Assembly: GCF_022760805.1 (NCBI RefSeq) | Contig: NZ_JAIVFL010000001.1 | Span: 2,480,001-2,544,000 of the forward strand | Length of the DNA stretch: 64,000 nucleotides | Source of the DNA: Candidatus Mycolicibacterium alkanivorans | GTDB lineage: Bacteria; Actinomycetota; Actinomycetes; Mycobacteriales; Mycobacteriaceae | Direction of reading: 5' to 3' | Shown here: positions 8,210 to 17,311 of the stretch, piece after piece | How positions within the stretch are numbered: the first letter of the stretch is position 1 | Layout: each line of letters begins with the position of its first letter | Program-made: the position numbers and the translations under genes | The notes under the pieces: generated by a model | What the model was told of the DNA's origin: nothing | What the model saw: only the letters and a program-made list of their open reading frames with translations | Database searches by the model: none

Positions 8210-9345
8210 CGTCGGGTATCCGACGACACCGCGGTGAGATGCATGAAAGAAACCGTGAACCGGCCGGACTCGGGGACCATGCACAGCATCGTGTCGCCGT
8301 CCTTGATCAGACCCTGCTGCATCATCTCGTCGAGGATGACGTACATGGAAGCGCTGCCGATGTTTCCGACGCTGGTCAGGTTGCTGTACCACATTTCGGG
8401 CCGGCCACCGTCAATGCCGCGTCGCGAGAACTCCTTCATCACAATGTCTTTCATTCGCTCGCTCGAATAGTGCGCTGGGATCCAAGTCAGTGTCGACGGA
8501 TCGAATTTGCCCAGTCGGAGCAGGCGGTCATACTCGTCGACGCCGACCTTCACCAGGTGCGGCAGTAGGGAAAGGTCCTGTCGCAGGACCAACGCCCCGT
8601 CGGCGGCGGCGGCCGAAGCGTTCGGGTAGTCCCCCCATGACTTCGTGGCTGAAGTGTCCGGAGTGCCACCGTACATACACGTCTTCTCGGTGTTCGCGTA
8701 CGACGTCAGCGAGATCCAGTCGATGCGCAGGCTGATACCAGAGGCTTTGGGCTCGTCCTGGATCACCAGTGCGCCGGCCCCATCCGAGAGCATGTAGCGC
8801 AAGAACGCGGCTTCGAGCGGGAGCGTCCCCTCCTCGGCGACAACGCCCATCTCCTCGTACCGGGAGTTCTTGAAGAAGCGGGAGGCGAACTCGCTGGCGA
8901 CGCTGATCGCGGTGCGCTTCTCACCGATCGCCACCTGCAGGTACGCGTTCTTGATGGCCATCATCCCTGAACTGCAGATCCCGTGCAGGGTCGCGATTTC
9001 GAGGGGACCGTAGGCCAGCTCGCCGTGCACCATGCTGGCGTGTCCGGGCGCCATCAGGTCCGGCAGCGTGGTGGCCGCACACAGCAGTTCGATGTCGTCC
9101 GGGCCGAGGCCGATGTGCTCGGCTGCGTTCCGAACGGCGTTGGCCGCCATCGCCGCGTTGGAGATGACCGTCTGCTGATTCTTGTCGATCGCGTAGTGGC
9201 GCGTCTTGATGCCGCAGTTGGCGAGGGTGATGTCCTTGAGGTCGGAGGTCGAGCGTCCCGCCACTCCGATGTAATCCTCGATTTCGTCGTTAGGCACGGG
9301 GTCGCCGGGGAGAAAGCTGCCGGTGGCCGTGATGTAAGCGCTCAT
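8206..9345 (-). CDS. DarB-like 3-oxoacyl-ACP synthase III
   Basis: A 379-residue KAS III-fold ketosynthase with Cys124 in LHGICSSGMMA, His292 in WIPAHYSSERM and Asn328 in TSVGNIGSASMY, the complete Cys-His-Asn triad. The start ITATGSFLPGDPVPNDEIEDYIG and the segment GIKTRHYAIDK resemble DarB, which condenses a beta-ketoacyl thioester with a second acyl thioester and closes the ring. The ATG at 9345 is chosen for TGGAG at 6-7 bp. An in-frame ATG at 9399 lacks a spaced ribosome site. It is the first gene of the operon, and its GTGA overlap with the DarA-like gene ties the two together. Confidence 0.85.
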   Translation of the reverse strand: MSAYITATGSFLPGDPVPNDEIEDYIGVAGRSTSDLKDITLANCGIKTRHYAIDKNQQTVISNAAMAANAVRNAAEHIGLGPDDIELLCAATTLPDLMAPGHASMVHGELAYGPLEIATLHGICSSGMMAIKNAYLQVAIGEKRTAISVASEFASRFFKNSRYEEMGVVAEEGTLPLEAAFLRYMLSDGAGALVIQDEPKASGISLRIDWISLTSYANTEKTCMYGGTPDTSATKSWGDYPNASAAAADGALVLRQDLSLLPHLVKVGVDEYDRLLRLGKFDPSTLTWIPAHYSSERMKDIVMKEFSRRGIDGGRPEMWYSNLTSVGNIGSASMYVILDEMMQQGLIKDGDTMLCMVPESGRFTVSFMHLTAVSSDTRR

Positions 9346-9401
9346 GTTCGGCTCCAGTGGTCGTCCGTCTTTGTCACAGGGGGTAGTAGTGTTTGCCATC
9401 C

Positions 9402-9602
9402 CTACTGAGCTAGACGTATTGGCGGGGCCCTTGGTTCGATCGGCACCCGGATCACGTTGAGCACGTAGCCGACGCCCCGGCGCTGGCAGACACCGCGCAA
9501 CGCAATGTCCGCGCCGGACACCTCGTCCCCCGGCCAACGCTCTACCGCTGCTTCCTGGTCCCTGACCCGCGCAAGACACTGACAGTACTTGCGCGCGACC
9601 AC
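9402..9602 (-). pseudogene. Relic of an IS701-type transposase
   Basis: The minus-strand reading frame contains WPGDEVSGADIALRG followed by RRGVGYVLNVI. This matches the DDE-region motif GDEVYGAD...LR...RGVGYVLAV of IS701-family transposases. Only ~60 residues survive, with stops on both sides, and no terminal repeats are visible. It sits immediately upstream of the biosynthetic operon and may also hold or disrupt its promoter. The identification is by motif recall and is moderately sure. Confidence 0.55.
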
Positions 9603-9644
9603 GCCACTTTACCCCCCGGGTCAACCTCCGCGTGGCTGATGCTT

Positions 9645-10979
9645 TCAGTTCCCGCTGAGCGCCCTCCGCGCCAATGCCGCTGCCGCAGGACTGATGATGG
9701 TCCGCTGCGCCTGGGTGGCGGGCTGGTCGGTCACGTTGATCAGGACATCGTAGACGGGGAGTTGGCGCAGGGACGATTGCGAGATAGACCGACCGTCGGT
9801 GTAGCGCCAGCCGAGTTCGGTCAGCAACGCCGTCATCTTGTCGAACGGCAGTTCGGAACCGGCCGAAGCCGCCGCAAAGGCCAGCATCAGCATGGTCGCT
9901 TGTGCGTCGAACGTCTCGTCGGACTTGGGAATCAACCGACCGGCCATCTGCTCCCACAGTCTGTCGGTGTCACGCTGGGCCACTACGCCAGCCTTGGTCA
10001 GCAACAGCCTGCCCTTGTGCTTGCGCAGCAGCCCCAACGACTGCACGCCTTCGCGGAACCGCAACAGCGGGTAGCATTGGGCCTCGCGGTTGTGCTTGCC
10101 TATCCAATCATCCATTGCAGGAACGACTTTCGAGGCTTCCTCGACCTCGGCCGGTTTGAGGTATCCGGCGTTCGTCAACGGAATGCCGCCGTCCTTGGCG
10201 CGGTCCAGAAACCACTGATACGCGCGCAGATTGTCGGCAACAGCGGCCGTGTCCAGCGGTCGCGTACCGGCCAGCGTGAGCGCCGCCTTCGTCAGGTCCT
10301 CGCCATACTGGGCATACGTGAGCCGATGAACCAGGTCGACCAGGCGCGTGTCGATGCCAGCCTCGCGCAGCACGAAGTACGCGTCGCCAAACCCCTTGTT
10401 GACCCGTTCCGGCTCGAACAGCGCGGGGTCAGAGAGCACCTCGGAGAGGCTCTCGGCATCGACCAGATGCCCGCAGTCTTCTGGCGGCGCGGCGCGCTCA
10501 CCGTCGACGACAACCGCTGCGGAACAGTCACTCTCGGCGGGAAGAATGTCTTCGAGGCGAAGCGTCAGCTCCCAGTTGTCGCCGTAATCGTAGAGGTAGT
10601 GCAGGACATCGCCAGGCTCACTGAGGGTTTCGTCGAGTCGAGTCTCGGCGGCGGGCAGGCCGTCGTCGTCTTCGGGCCACTCCTTGTTGTCCACGTCGTA
10701 CGGGCACAGGAACAGCTGGCTGTTGTGATCGAAGGCGCCGCCGCCGAGCGAGAAGCGATGCAGGTGCGAGTCGGTCCAGTCGAACGCCACCTGCAGGACC
10801 TGGTGCACCAGGTCCAGCGTCAGGTTCGAGCGCAGGTCCAGCCGTCGCCAGATCGTTGGATCACTGTCGTCGAGGTGTGCCCGGACCCGGTAGACGACGA
10901 CATCCCGCCGTCGCGCCCGACGCAGATCGGGGCGCGGCAGCGGTTCCGGCACCAGACGCAGGTAGGGGCGCTCGCTCAT
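9645..10979 (-). CDS. Plasmid pRiA4b ORF-3-like family protein (IS1096 passenger type)
   Basis: A 444-residue protein. Its N-terminal ~180 residues carry the pRiA4b ORF-3 domain: YRVRAHLDDSDPTIWRRLD, then a HLHRF segment and an acidic YLYDYGDNWELTL stretch. This family includes the second ORF of IS1096 in mycobacteria. The rest is mostly helical with no recognisable catalytic motif. The ATG at 10979 is preferred because AAGG lies 8 bp upstream; a GTG at 10988 overlaps that site. No transposase or terminal repeats flank it, so it is now a stand-alone gene. Its molecular function is unknown. Confidence 0.8.
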   Translation of the reverse strand: MSERPYLRLVPEPLPRPDLRRARRRDVVVYRVRAHLDDSDPTIWRRLDLRSNLTLDLVHQVLQVAFDWTDSHLHRFSLGGGAFDHNSQLFLCPYDVDNKEWPEDDDGLPAAETRLDETLSEPGDVLHYLYDYGDNWELTLRLEDILPAESDCSAAVVVDGERAAPPEDCGHLVDAESLSEVLSDPALFEPERVNKGFGDAYFVLREAGIDTRLVDLVHRLTYAQYGEDLTKAALTLAGTRPLDTAAVADNLRAYQWFLDRAKDGGIPLTNAGYLKPAEVEEASKVVPAMDDWIGKHNREAQCYPLLRFREGVQSLGLLRKHKGRLLLTKAGVVAQRDTDRLWEQMAGRLIPKSDETFDAQATMLMLAFAAASAGSELPFDKMTALLTELGWRYTDGRSISQSSLRQLPVYDVLINVTDQPATQAQRTIISPAAAALARRALSGN

Positions 10980-11083
10980 GCCGCTCACCTTAGTTAAGTT
11001 AGAGCTGTCGTCGCCGAGTTGTACATCGCCAAGATCCGGCGAGACTACGGCAGGCGCCCCTCACTGAGGCCGTGCGACTCCGT

Positions 11084-12829
11084 TTAGGTGCGGATGTTCT
11101 GGTCGCCGGGCGGGATCACGTCGCCGCCGGACCGACCGTGCGAGCGGCCGACGTGGGCTTCGGCCCGCATCCGCTCGACCATGTGCGGGTAGTGCAGTTC
11201 GAAAGCCGGCCGCTCCGAACGGATCGGTGGCAGTTCGGTGAAGTTGTGCCGCGGCGGCGGGCAGGACGTGGCCCATTCCAGCGAGTTGCCGTAGCCCCAC
11301 GGGTCGTCCACCGTCACGACTTCGCCGTAGCGCCAGCTCTTGAACACGTTCCAGATGAACGGAATCACGGACACGCCCAAGATGAACGCCCCGACGGTCG
11401 AGATGATGTTCAAGGTGGTGAACCCGTCGGTGGGAAGATAGTCAGCATAACGACGGGGCATGCCGGCGTCGCCGAGCCAGTGCTGCACCAGGAACGTGGT
11501 GTGGAACCCGATCAGGGTCAGCCAGAAGTGCAGCTTGCCCAACCGCTCGTCGAGCAGTCGGCCGGTCATCTTCGGAAACCAGAAGTAGACGCCCGCATAG
11601 GTGGCGAACACGATCGTGCCGAACAGGACGTAGTGGAAGTGCGCCACCACGAAATAGGTGTCGCTGACGTGGAAGTCCAGCGGCGAACTGGCCAGCAACA
11701 CGCCAGACAGGCCGCCGAGCAGGAACGTCACCAGGAAGCCGATCGAGAACAGCATCGGGGTCTCGAACGTCAACTGCCCCTTCCACATCGTGCCGATCCA
11801 GTTGAAGAATTTGATGCCCGTGGGCACCGCGATCATAAACGTCATGAACGAGAAGAACGGCAGCAGAACGGCTCCGGTGACGTACATGTGGTGGCCCCAC
11901 ACGCCCATGGACAGGGCGGCGATGGCGATCGTGGCGAAGACGAGGGTGGTGTAGCCGAAGATCGGCTTGCGGCTGAACACCGGGAAGATCTCCGAGACGA
12001 TGCCGAAGAACGGCAGCGCAATGACGTACACCTCGGGGTGCCCGAAGAACCAGAACAGGTGTTGGTATAGGGTCATCCCGCCGTTGGCCGGGTCGTAGAT
12101 GTGCGCCCCGAGGCGACGATCGGCGGCCAAGCCGAACAACGCCGCGGTCAATAACGGGAAGATGAGCAGCACCATTATCGAGGTGACGAAGATGTTCCAG
12201 GTGAAGATCGGCATCCGGAACATCGTCATACCCGGGCAGCGCATGCACACCACAGTGGTGATCATGTTCACCGCACCCAGGATGGTGCCCAAGCCACCCA
12301 CAGCCACACCCAGAATCCACAGATCACCCCCGGCGCCCGGGCTGTGCATCGCGTCGGACAGCGGGGTGTAGGCCGTCCAGCCGAAGTCGGCCGCACCACC
12401 GGGGGTGATGAATCCGCCCAACGCGATCAACGCGCCGCAGACGAACAGCCAGAACGACAGGGCGTTCAACCGGGGGAACGCCACATCGGGGGCGCCGATC
12501 TGCAGCGGCAACACCAGGTTGGCGAACCCGAACACCACCGGGGTGGCATAGAACAGCAGCATCGCCGTGCCGTGCATGGTGAACAGCTGGTTGTACTGCT
12601 CGTTGGACAATAACTGCAGACCCGGGACCGCCAATTCGGCCCGGATGAACAACGCCATCAGCCCGCCGACGAAGAAGAAGACAAAGCAGGCAACCACGTA
12701 CATGATCCCGATCAACTTGTGGTCAGTCGTCGTGATCAGCTTGTAGACGAGATTGCCCTTCGGGCCTGTTCGGGCCGCGAACGGACGCGTCGCTTCGAGT
12801 TCTCCCCGGGACGGGACTACGGCTGTCAA
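11084..12829 (-). CDS. ctaD: Cytochrome c oxidase subunit I (CtaD)
   Basis: About 581 residues with twelve hydrophobic helices and the haem-copper ligands: [12 protein letters not shown] (low-spin haem), [10 protein letters not shown] (CuB His and cross-linked Tyr), WGHHMYVTG (CuB) and HFHYVLFG (high-spin and low-spin haem). It is the catalytic, proton-pumping subunit of the aa3 oxidase in the bc1-aa3 supercomplex. I choose the TTG at 12829 because TTGGAGG precedes it at 5 bp; a TTG at 12841 is also in frame. No other cta or qcr genes adjoin, so this may be one of two ctaD copies, as some fast-growing mycobacteria carry. That is inference. Confidence 0.93.
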   Translation of the reverse strand: MTAVVPSRGELEATRPFAARTGPKGNLVYKLITTTDHKLIGIMYVVACFVFFFVGGLMALFIRAELAVPGLQLLSNEQYNQLFTMHGTAMLLFYATPVVFGFANLVLPLQIGAPDVAFPRLNALSFWLFVCGALIALGGFITPGGAADFGWTAYTPLSDAMHSPGAGGDLWILGVAVGGLGTILGAVNMITTVVCMRCPGMTMFRMPIFTWNIFVTSIMVLLIFPLLTAALFGLAADRRLGAHIYDPANGGMTLYQHLFWFFGHPEVYVIALPFFGIVSEIFPVFSRKPIFGYTTLVFATIAIAALSMGVWGHHMYVTGAVLLPFFSFMTFMIAVPTGIKFFNWIGTMWKGQLTFETPMLFSIGFLVTFLLGGLSGVLLASSPLDFHVSDTYFVVAHFHYVLFGTIVFATYAGVYFWFPKMTGRLLDERLGKLHFWLTLIGFHTTFLVQHWLGDAGMPRRYADYLPTDGFTTLNIISTVGAFILGVSVIPFIWNVFKSWRYGEVVTVDDPWGYGNSLEWATSCPPPRHNFTELPPIRSERPAFELHYPHMVERMRAEAHVGRSHGRSGGDVIPPGDQNIRT

Positions 12830-12996
12830 GGGAGCCTCCAACCATCCAGGGGATGGGTATCACTGTAGCGGGAAATCGTTGAATCCTTCCTGAGAATCAC
12901 CTGACCAATCGGTGTTGCAGGGCCGGGTGTCAACGTTTGTGAGAATGACCGTTGATCTGTATCGCGTTCCCAGCCTTGGCGGGCACGATAGGTGGA

Positions 12997-15382
12997 ATGA
13001 CCAGTGCCCCTGACGATGGCGGGATGCGGGACGCTGCGGCCGTTGAGGGCATGCTGGCCAGTGCACCGGCCGGCTTGTCATCGGCTCAGGCGAGGATGTT
13101 GCTTGCCGAACTCGGGCCGAACACCGTGCGGGAGGAACGGCCGAGCGTGGCGGCGCGGCTGGCGGGTTCGTGGTTCGCTGTGGGCTCCAGTGCCGTGGAT
13201 GCTGGAAGCGACGATCGTGCTGAAGTTGGTGCTGGGCAAGTGGCTGGACGCGGTGATTGTGGCGGCGGTGCTGGTGTTCAATGCCGCATTGGGGTTCCTC
13301 CAGCAGGGCCGGGCCAGGGCGGCGTTGGAATTGCTGCGACACCGGTTAGGTTAGCGGTCAACGCGCGCGCATGTCGCGACGGCTCGTGGCAGCTGGTATC
13401 GGCCGTTGAGCTGGTCGATGGCGATGTGGTCCATATCCGGGTCGGCGACCTCGCTCCGGCTGACCTCCGGGTGATTTCGGGCAGTGTCCTGGTGGATCAG
13501 TCGAGCCTGAGCGGGGAATCGGTGGCTGTTGATCGCGGCAGCGGTGAGACGGTGTATGCCGGGTCGACCATCGTGCGGGGTGAGGCGACCGGGACAGTCG
13601 GCGCGACGGGAACTCGGACGTTTTTCGGTCGTACCGCCGAGCTCGTCCGCTCCTCCGGCTCCACCGATCACTTGGGCGGCGTGGTGTTACGCATGGTGCG
13701 GGTGTTCATCGTCATTGATCTGCTGCTCGCTGTTGCAGCGACCACGTATTTGGCGGTGCGCGGCGCCGGCGCAGCCGACATCGCCTCGTTCGCGGTGGTG
13801 TTGCTGCTGGCCTCGGTGCCGGTGGCGCTGCCGGCCGCGTTTGCCCTGGCCGGGGCGCTGGGCGCCCAGTACCTGGCCGGACGCGGAATCCTGACCGCGC
13901 GCCTGTCAAGTGTGACTGCTGCCGCCGAAATGGACGTGCTGTGTGTGGACAAGACCGGCACGATCACCCGTAACCGGCTGGCCGTCGCGGCAATCACCGC
14001 CCGGCCGGGTATGTCCGAGGCAGAGGTGTTGCGTTTGGCTGGGGGCGCCTCCGACGAGGCCACCCAGGACCCGATCGACCTGGCCATCCTGCGTGCCGCA
14101 GCCGAACGCGGCGTGCACGCCGACCACCGCGCCGGGTTCACGCCGTTCGATCCCGCCACCAAACGTTCCGAAGCCACCCTGCACTCCGGCACCCAGACCG
14201 TGCGGGAGGCCAAAGGGGCACCGCAGGTCATCGCCGCGCTGGCCGGACAGCCCCCGATCCCGACGTCGCCCACCTGGCCGCCGACGGTGCCCGGGTGGTG
14301 GCTGTGGCGCTCGCCGAAGCGGGCGACGCTTGGCACCAGGTCGGCCTGCTCGCGCTGGCCGACCAGCCGCGCCCGGACGCCGCCGCCATGCTCGCTTCCC
14401 TGGCAGAACTCGGCGTGAGCGTCGTGATGATCACGGCGACAGCGCCGCCACCGCCGCCGCCATTGCCGCTCAGGTTGGCATCGACGGACCGGTCGTGAAT
14501 GCCGACGCGGTCCACGACGAACGTGCCGCCCCGATCACCACCGGTGTCATCGCCGAGGTTCTCCCCGAAGACAAGCACCATCTCGTCAAACAGCTGCAGG
14601 ACGCCGGGCACACGGTGGGCATGACCGGCGATGGCGTCAACGACGCGCCCGCGCTGCGCCAAGCCGACGTCGGCATCGCGGTTGTGGGGGGCACCGACGT
14701 CGCCAAGTCCGCCGCCGGGGTCGTGCTGACCCGCGAGGGACTCGCCGACATCGTAGGCCTGGTCCAGGAGAGCCGCCGCATCCATCAGCGTTCGCTGACC
14801 TACGCCATCAACGTGAGTGTCAAGAAACTCGAAGTGCCGATCCTGCTCACCGTCGGGGTGTTCGCCTGGGGTCAGTTCGTGTTCACCCCGCTGCTGATGG
14901 CGCTGCTGCTGCTCGGCAACGACGTGGTCAGCATGGCCATCACCACCGACCGCGCCGACTACGCCCGCCGACCCGACCGGTGGGCCGTACGCAACATCAT
15001 CGCCGGGGCGAGTGTCATCGCGGCCCCGCTGCTCACAGCCTCGATCGGGTTGCTGTGGTTCACCCGCGACGTCTGGCAGGGACTAGACCTCGACCGGCTG
15101 CGCACCCTGAGTTACCTCACCCTGCTCGCCAGCAGCCAGGCCACCATCTACCTCGTCCGCACCCGCGGCCACGCCTGGACCAGCCGCCCCAGCACACCCC
15201 TGATCGCCGCGACCGCCGCTAACCTCGCCATTGCGCTGACCCTCGCGCTCACCGGAACGCTCATGGCCCCGCTACCGGCCGCCGTCGCGCTCCTCGCGCT
15301 CGGGACGCTGCTCGCCGCCGCCCTCATTGCCGATCTCATCAAGATCCCGACCTTCAAAGCCCTTGCACTGCACCGCCTCTAG
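12997..15382 (+). pseudogene. P3A-type (proton/cation) P-type ATPase broken by ~4 frameshifts
   Basis: All P-type ATPase landmarks are present but spread over three frames. The actuator motif SLSGESVAVD and the phosphorylation site DKTGTITRN are in one frame. The VPWMLEATIVLKLVLGKW segment is in a second. The loop with DAWHQVGLLALADQ is in a third, and the hinge MTGDGVNDAPALRQADVG plus six C-terminal helices return to the second. Frame changes fall near 13175, 13346, 14240 and 14430, each apparently a single-base indel in a GC-rich run (for example, a base missing where MITGD is expected near 14430). Rejoined, it would be ~795 residues, the normal length. Either a young pseudogene or sequencing error would explain this. 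Confidence 0.85.
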
Positions 15383-15424
15383 CGCTGTTCGACTCAGACC
15401 GCCGCGTACGCGGGTGCCGTGTGA

Positions 15425-15520
15425 TTAGGGCTGCCGCGCAACGATCACGGGTGTGCGGGCTGCGTGCACCACGGCGGTACTCACCGATCCGAGCAGCACT
15501 CCGGCGAATCCTCCAACAGG
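15425..15520 (-). pseudogene. C-terminal relic of a universal stress protein
   Basis: The minus strand encodes VGGFAGVLLGSVSTAVVHA followed by ARTPVIVARQP and a stop. This is the standard C-terminus of UspA-family proteins (GGFxGxLLGSVS, then HAxxPVxVxR). Nothing of the nucleotide-binding N-terminus remains upstream; the frame runs into the operator region of the divergent persulfide dioxygenase gene. It is a 30-residue stub, converging on the ATPase pseudogene. Confidence 0.65.
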
Positions 15521-15528
15521 GGAATATC

Positions 15529-15566
15529 TATACCCCAGGGGGTACTTTACATACCCGTATGGGTAT
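15529..15566. promoter_or_regulatory. Paired CsoR/CstR-like operator half-sites
   Basis: Two inverted repeats sit 50-90 bp upstream of the persulfide dioxygenase start: TACCCC-AG-GGGGTA at 15531-15544 and ATACCC-GTAT-GGGTAT at 15551-15566. Both resemble the ACCC...GGGT palindromes bound by CsoR-family repressors (copper CsoR/RicR or persulfide-sensing CstR). Since the downstream gene handles persulfides, a CstR-type sensor is the better guess. No CsoR-family gene is in the window, so the regulator would act in trans. Confidence 0.5.
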
Positions 15567-15615
15567 TTCGATGATGGCCTCATCGCCACCACGAACGGAA
15601 AGGGAAACCAGAGCC

Positions 15616-16995
15616 ATGAAGTTCAACCAGTACTACCTGGATTGTCTGTCGCATGCGTCGTACTTGATCGGTGATGAGACCACCGGCCGCGCCGTTGTGG
15701 TCGACCCGCAGCGCGATGTGTCCGAGTACGTCGCCGACGCGAAGGAACTCGGGATGACGATTGACCTTGTCATCGAGACGCATTTTCATGCCGACTTCTT
15801 GTCTGGGCACTTGGAGTTGGCGAAGGCGACCGGCGCCAGGATCGTCTACTCGTCGGTGGCCAAGCCGGAGTTCGACTACTTGCCGGTTGAGGACGGCGAG
15901 CGTTACTGCCTGGGCGAGGTGCAGTTGGAGTTCCGGCACACTCCGGGTCACACTCCCGAGTCGCTGAGCATCGTGCTCTATGAGCATGCCGGTGACACCG
16001 TTCCCTACGGCGTGTTGACCGGTGACACCTTGTTCATCGGTGATGTGGGCCGGCCGGATCTGTTGGCCTCGATCGGTTTCACCCGTGAGGAGTTGGCCGA
16101 CAAGCTCTACGACTCGTTGCACGGCAAGCTGATGACCCTGCCCGATACCACCCGGGTCTACCCGGCGCACGGCGCCGGCTCGGCCTGCGGCAAGAACCTG
16201 TCGACCGATCTGTGGTCGACGATGGGTGAACAGCGCAAGACCAACTACGCGCTGCGGGCCCCGGACAAGGCGACCTTCATGGAGTTGGTCACCGAGGGTC
16301 AGCCGCCGGCCCCCGGCTACTTCGTCTACGACGCGATCCTCAACCGCAAGGACCGCGACCTGCTCGATGAGGCCGAGATGCCGCAGCCGATGACCTACGA
16401 CGAGGTGCGTGCGGCCATGGAGTCCGGGGCGATGCTGGTCGACGGCCGCAGCCCCGAGGAGTTCGCGCTGGGTTACCTGCGTGGCGCGGTCAATATCGGA
16501 CTGGAGGGTCGTTACGCCGAGTTCGCCGGATCGGTGGTCAAGCCCGATGTGGACATCATCTTGATGACCGAGCCGGGTCTGGAGTTGGAGGGCAAGAACC
16601 GGTTGGCGCGAATCGGTTTCGACCGGGTCGTCGGCTACCTGGCCGAGCCGTACCAGGTGATGTTCACCCACCGCGACGACGTCGAGGTCGCCTCGCGACT
16701 GACCAGCAACGCGTTGGGTGAGCGGATGGCCGATGTGCCCGAGCTGCAGATCGTCGATGTGCGCAACCCCGGTGAGGCGGCCGCCGGCATGATCGCGGGG
16801 GCGGTGAACATCCCGATCGGCCAGCTTCCGGACCGTATCGACGAGCTCGACCGGCGTAGGCCGACTGTCGTGTACTGCGCCGGCGGTTACCGCTCGTCGA
16901 TCGCTGCGAGCCTGCTGCGCCGGCGCGGCTTCGCCGATGTCAGTGATGTCCTGGGCGGCTACGGCGCCTGGGAAGACGCCATCCAAAACGCCTGA
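15616..16995 (+). CDS. Persulfide dioxygenase fused to two rhodanese domains
   Basis: A 459-residue protein. Residues ~1-250 are a metallo-beta-lactamase fold with the mononuclear-iron motif ETHFHADFLSGH, further ligand regions HTPGHTPES and TGDTLFIGDVGRPDL, and the YPAHGAGSACGK end typical of ETHE1/CstB-like enzymes. Two rhodanese domains follow (~275-360 and ~370-459). The first lacks a catalytic Cys, while the second has CAGGYRSS with the active Cys. The family oxidises protein- or glutathione-bound persulfide to sulfite or thiosulfate during sulfide detoxification. The ATG at 15616 is preceded by AAAGGG. A decayed sulfide:quinone oxidoreductase follows directly, so the operon has lost its usual partner. 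Confidence 0.88.
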   Translation: MKFNQYYLDCLSHASYLIGDETTGRAVVVDPQRDVSEYVADAKELGMTIDLVIETHFHADFLSGHLELAKATGARIVYSSVAKPEFDYLPVEDGERYCLGEVQLEFRHTPGHTPESLSIVLYEHAGDTVPYGVLTGDTLFIGDVGRPDLLASIGFTREELADKLYDSLHGKLMTLPDTTRVYPAHGAGSACGKNLSTDLWSTMGEQRKTNYALRAPDKATFMELVTEGQPPAPGYFVYDAILNRKDRDLLDEAEMPQPMTYDEVRAAMESGAMLVDGRSPEEFALGYLRGAVNIGLEGRYAEFAGSVVKPDVDIILMTEPGLELEGKNRLARIGFDRVVGYLAEPYQVMFTHRDDVEVASRLTSNALGERMADVPELQIVDVRNPGEAAAGMIAGAVNIPIGQLPDRIDELDRRRPTVVYCAGGYRSSIAASLLRRRGFADVSDVLGGYGAWEDAIQNA

Positions 16996-17028
16996 ACACA
17001 ACAACTCTGAGCCACGAGGTAACGGGAA

Positions 17029-17219
17029 GCATGAACACACCACCGCCAAACACAAGGTCCTGATCGTCGGCGGCGGCACGGCCAAGACGGCCGTCCCCGG
17101 ACTGAATCAAGTCCAGTCCGGGGACGGCCGGTGGTGTGGCCGGATACGTCGATATCAACAAGCACACGATGCGGCATGTGCGCTATCCCGACGGACCTCG
17201 CCTCAGACAACACATCTGA
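17029..17219 (+). pseudogene. Sulfide:quinone oxidoreductase relic with internal deletion
   Basis: The stretch just after the persulfide dioxygenase encodes KHKVLIVGGGTAKTAV, an N-terminal FAD dinucleotide-binding motif (HxVxIVGGGTAG in SQR). It is then interrupted by a long hairpin. After it comes GYVDINKHTMRHVRYPD, which matches the SQR segment preceding the C-terminal GDAS motif. Roughly 250 residues are missing in between and the rest of the C-terminus is gone. A good ATG (17031) exists but in the wrong frame. Position in the operon and both motifs agree, so the call is fairly safe despite its shortness. Confidence 0.6.
17089..17129. repeat. Perfect 15-bp inverted repeat inside the SQR relic
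   Basis: The arms GGCCGTCCCCGGACT (17089-17103) and AGTCCGGGGACGGCC (17115-17129) are exactly complementary with an 11-nt loop. The hairpin sits precisely where the SQR coding sequence is interrupted. It could be a transcription terminator (no U-tract follows, as is common in mycobacteria), a rearrangement scar, or part of a small mobile repeat. Confidence 0.8.
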
Positions 17220-17311
17220 GGCCTCAAGGGCAAGCCCCGGGATGAGATGCGCACCGCGTGAAGCTGTTGCGGCACAAGCGACTCGGCCGGACGCAAGACC
17301 CAGCGGGGTCG

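Noticed and set aside
8206..9957. Extended start of the DarB-like gene to 9957 (583 residues)
   Set aside because: The extra N-terminus runs through the IS701 relic and into the pRiA4b-like gene in antisense; the conserved KAS III start lies at 9345 with a proper ribosome site.
11072..12070. 332-codon plus-strand frame
   Set aside because: Antisense of ctaD; extremely rich in His, Arg and Gln as expected for a mirror frame of a membrane protein.
13170..14435. Programmed ribosomal frameshifting in the P-type ATPase
   Set aside because: Four shifts in both directions, at sites without a slippery heptamer plus pseudoknot arrangement, are better explained by mutation or sequencing error.
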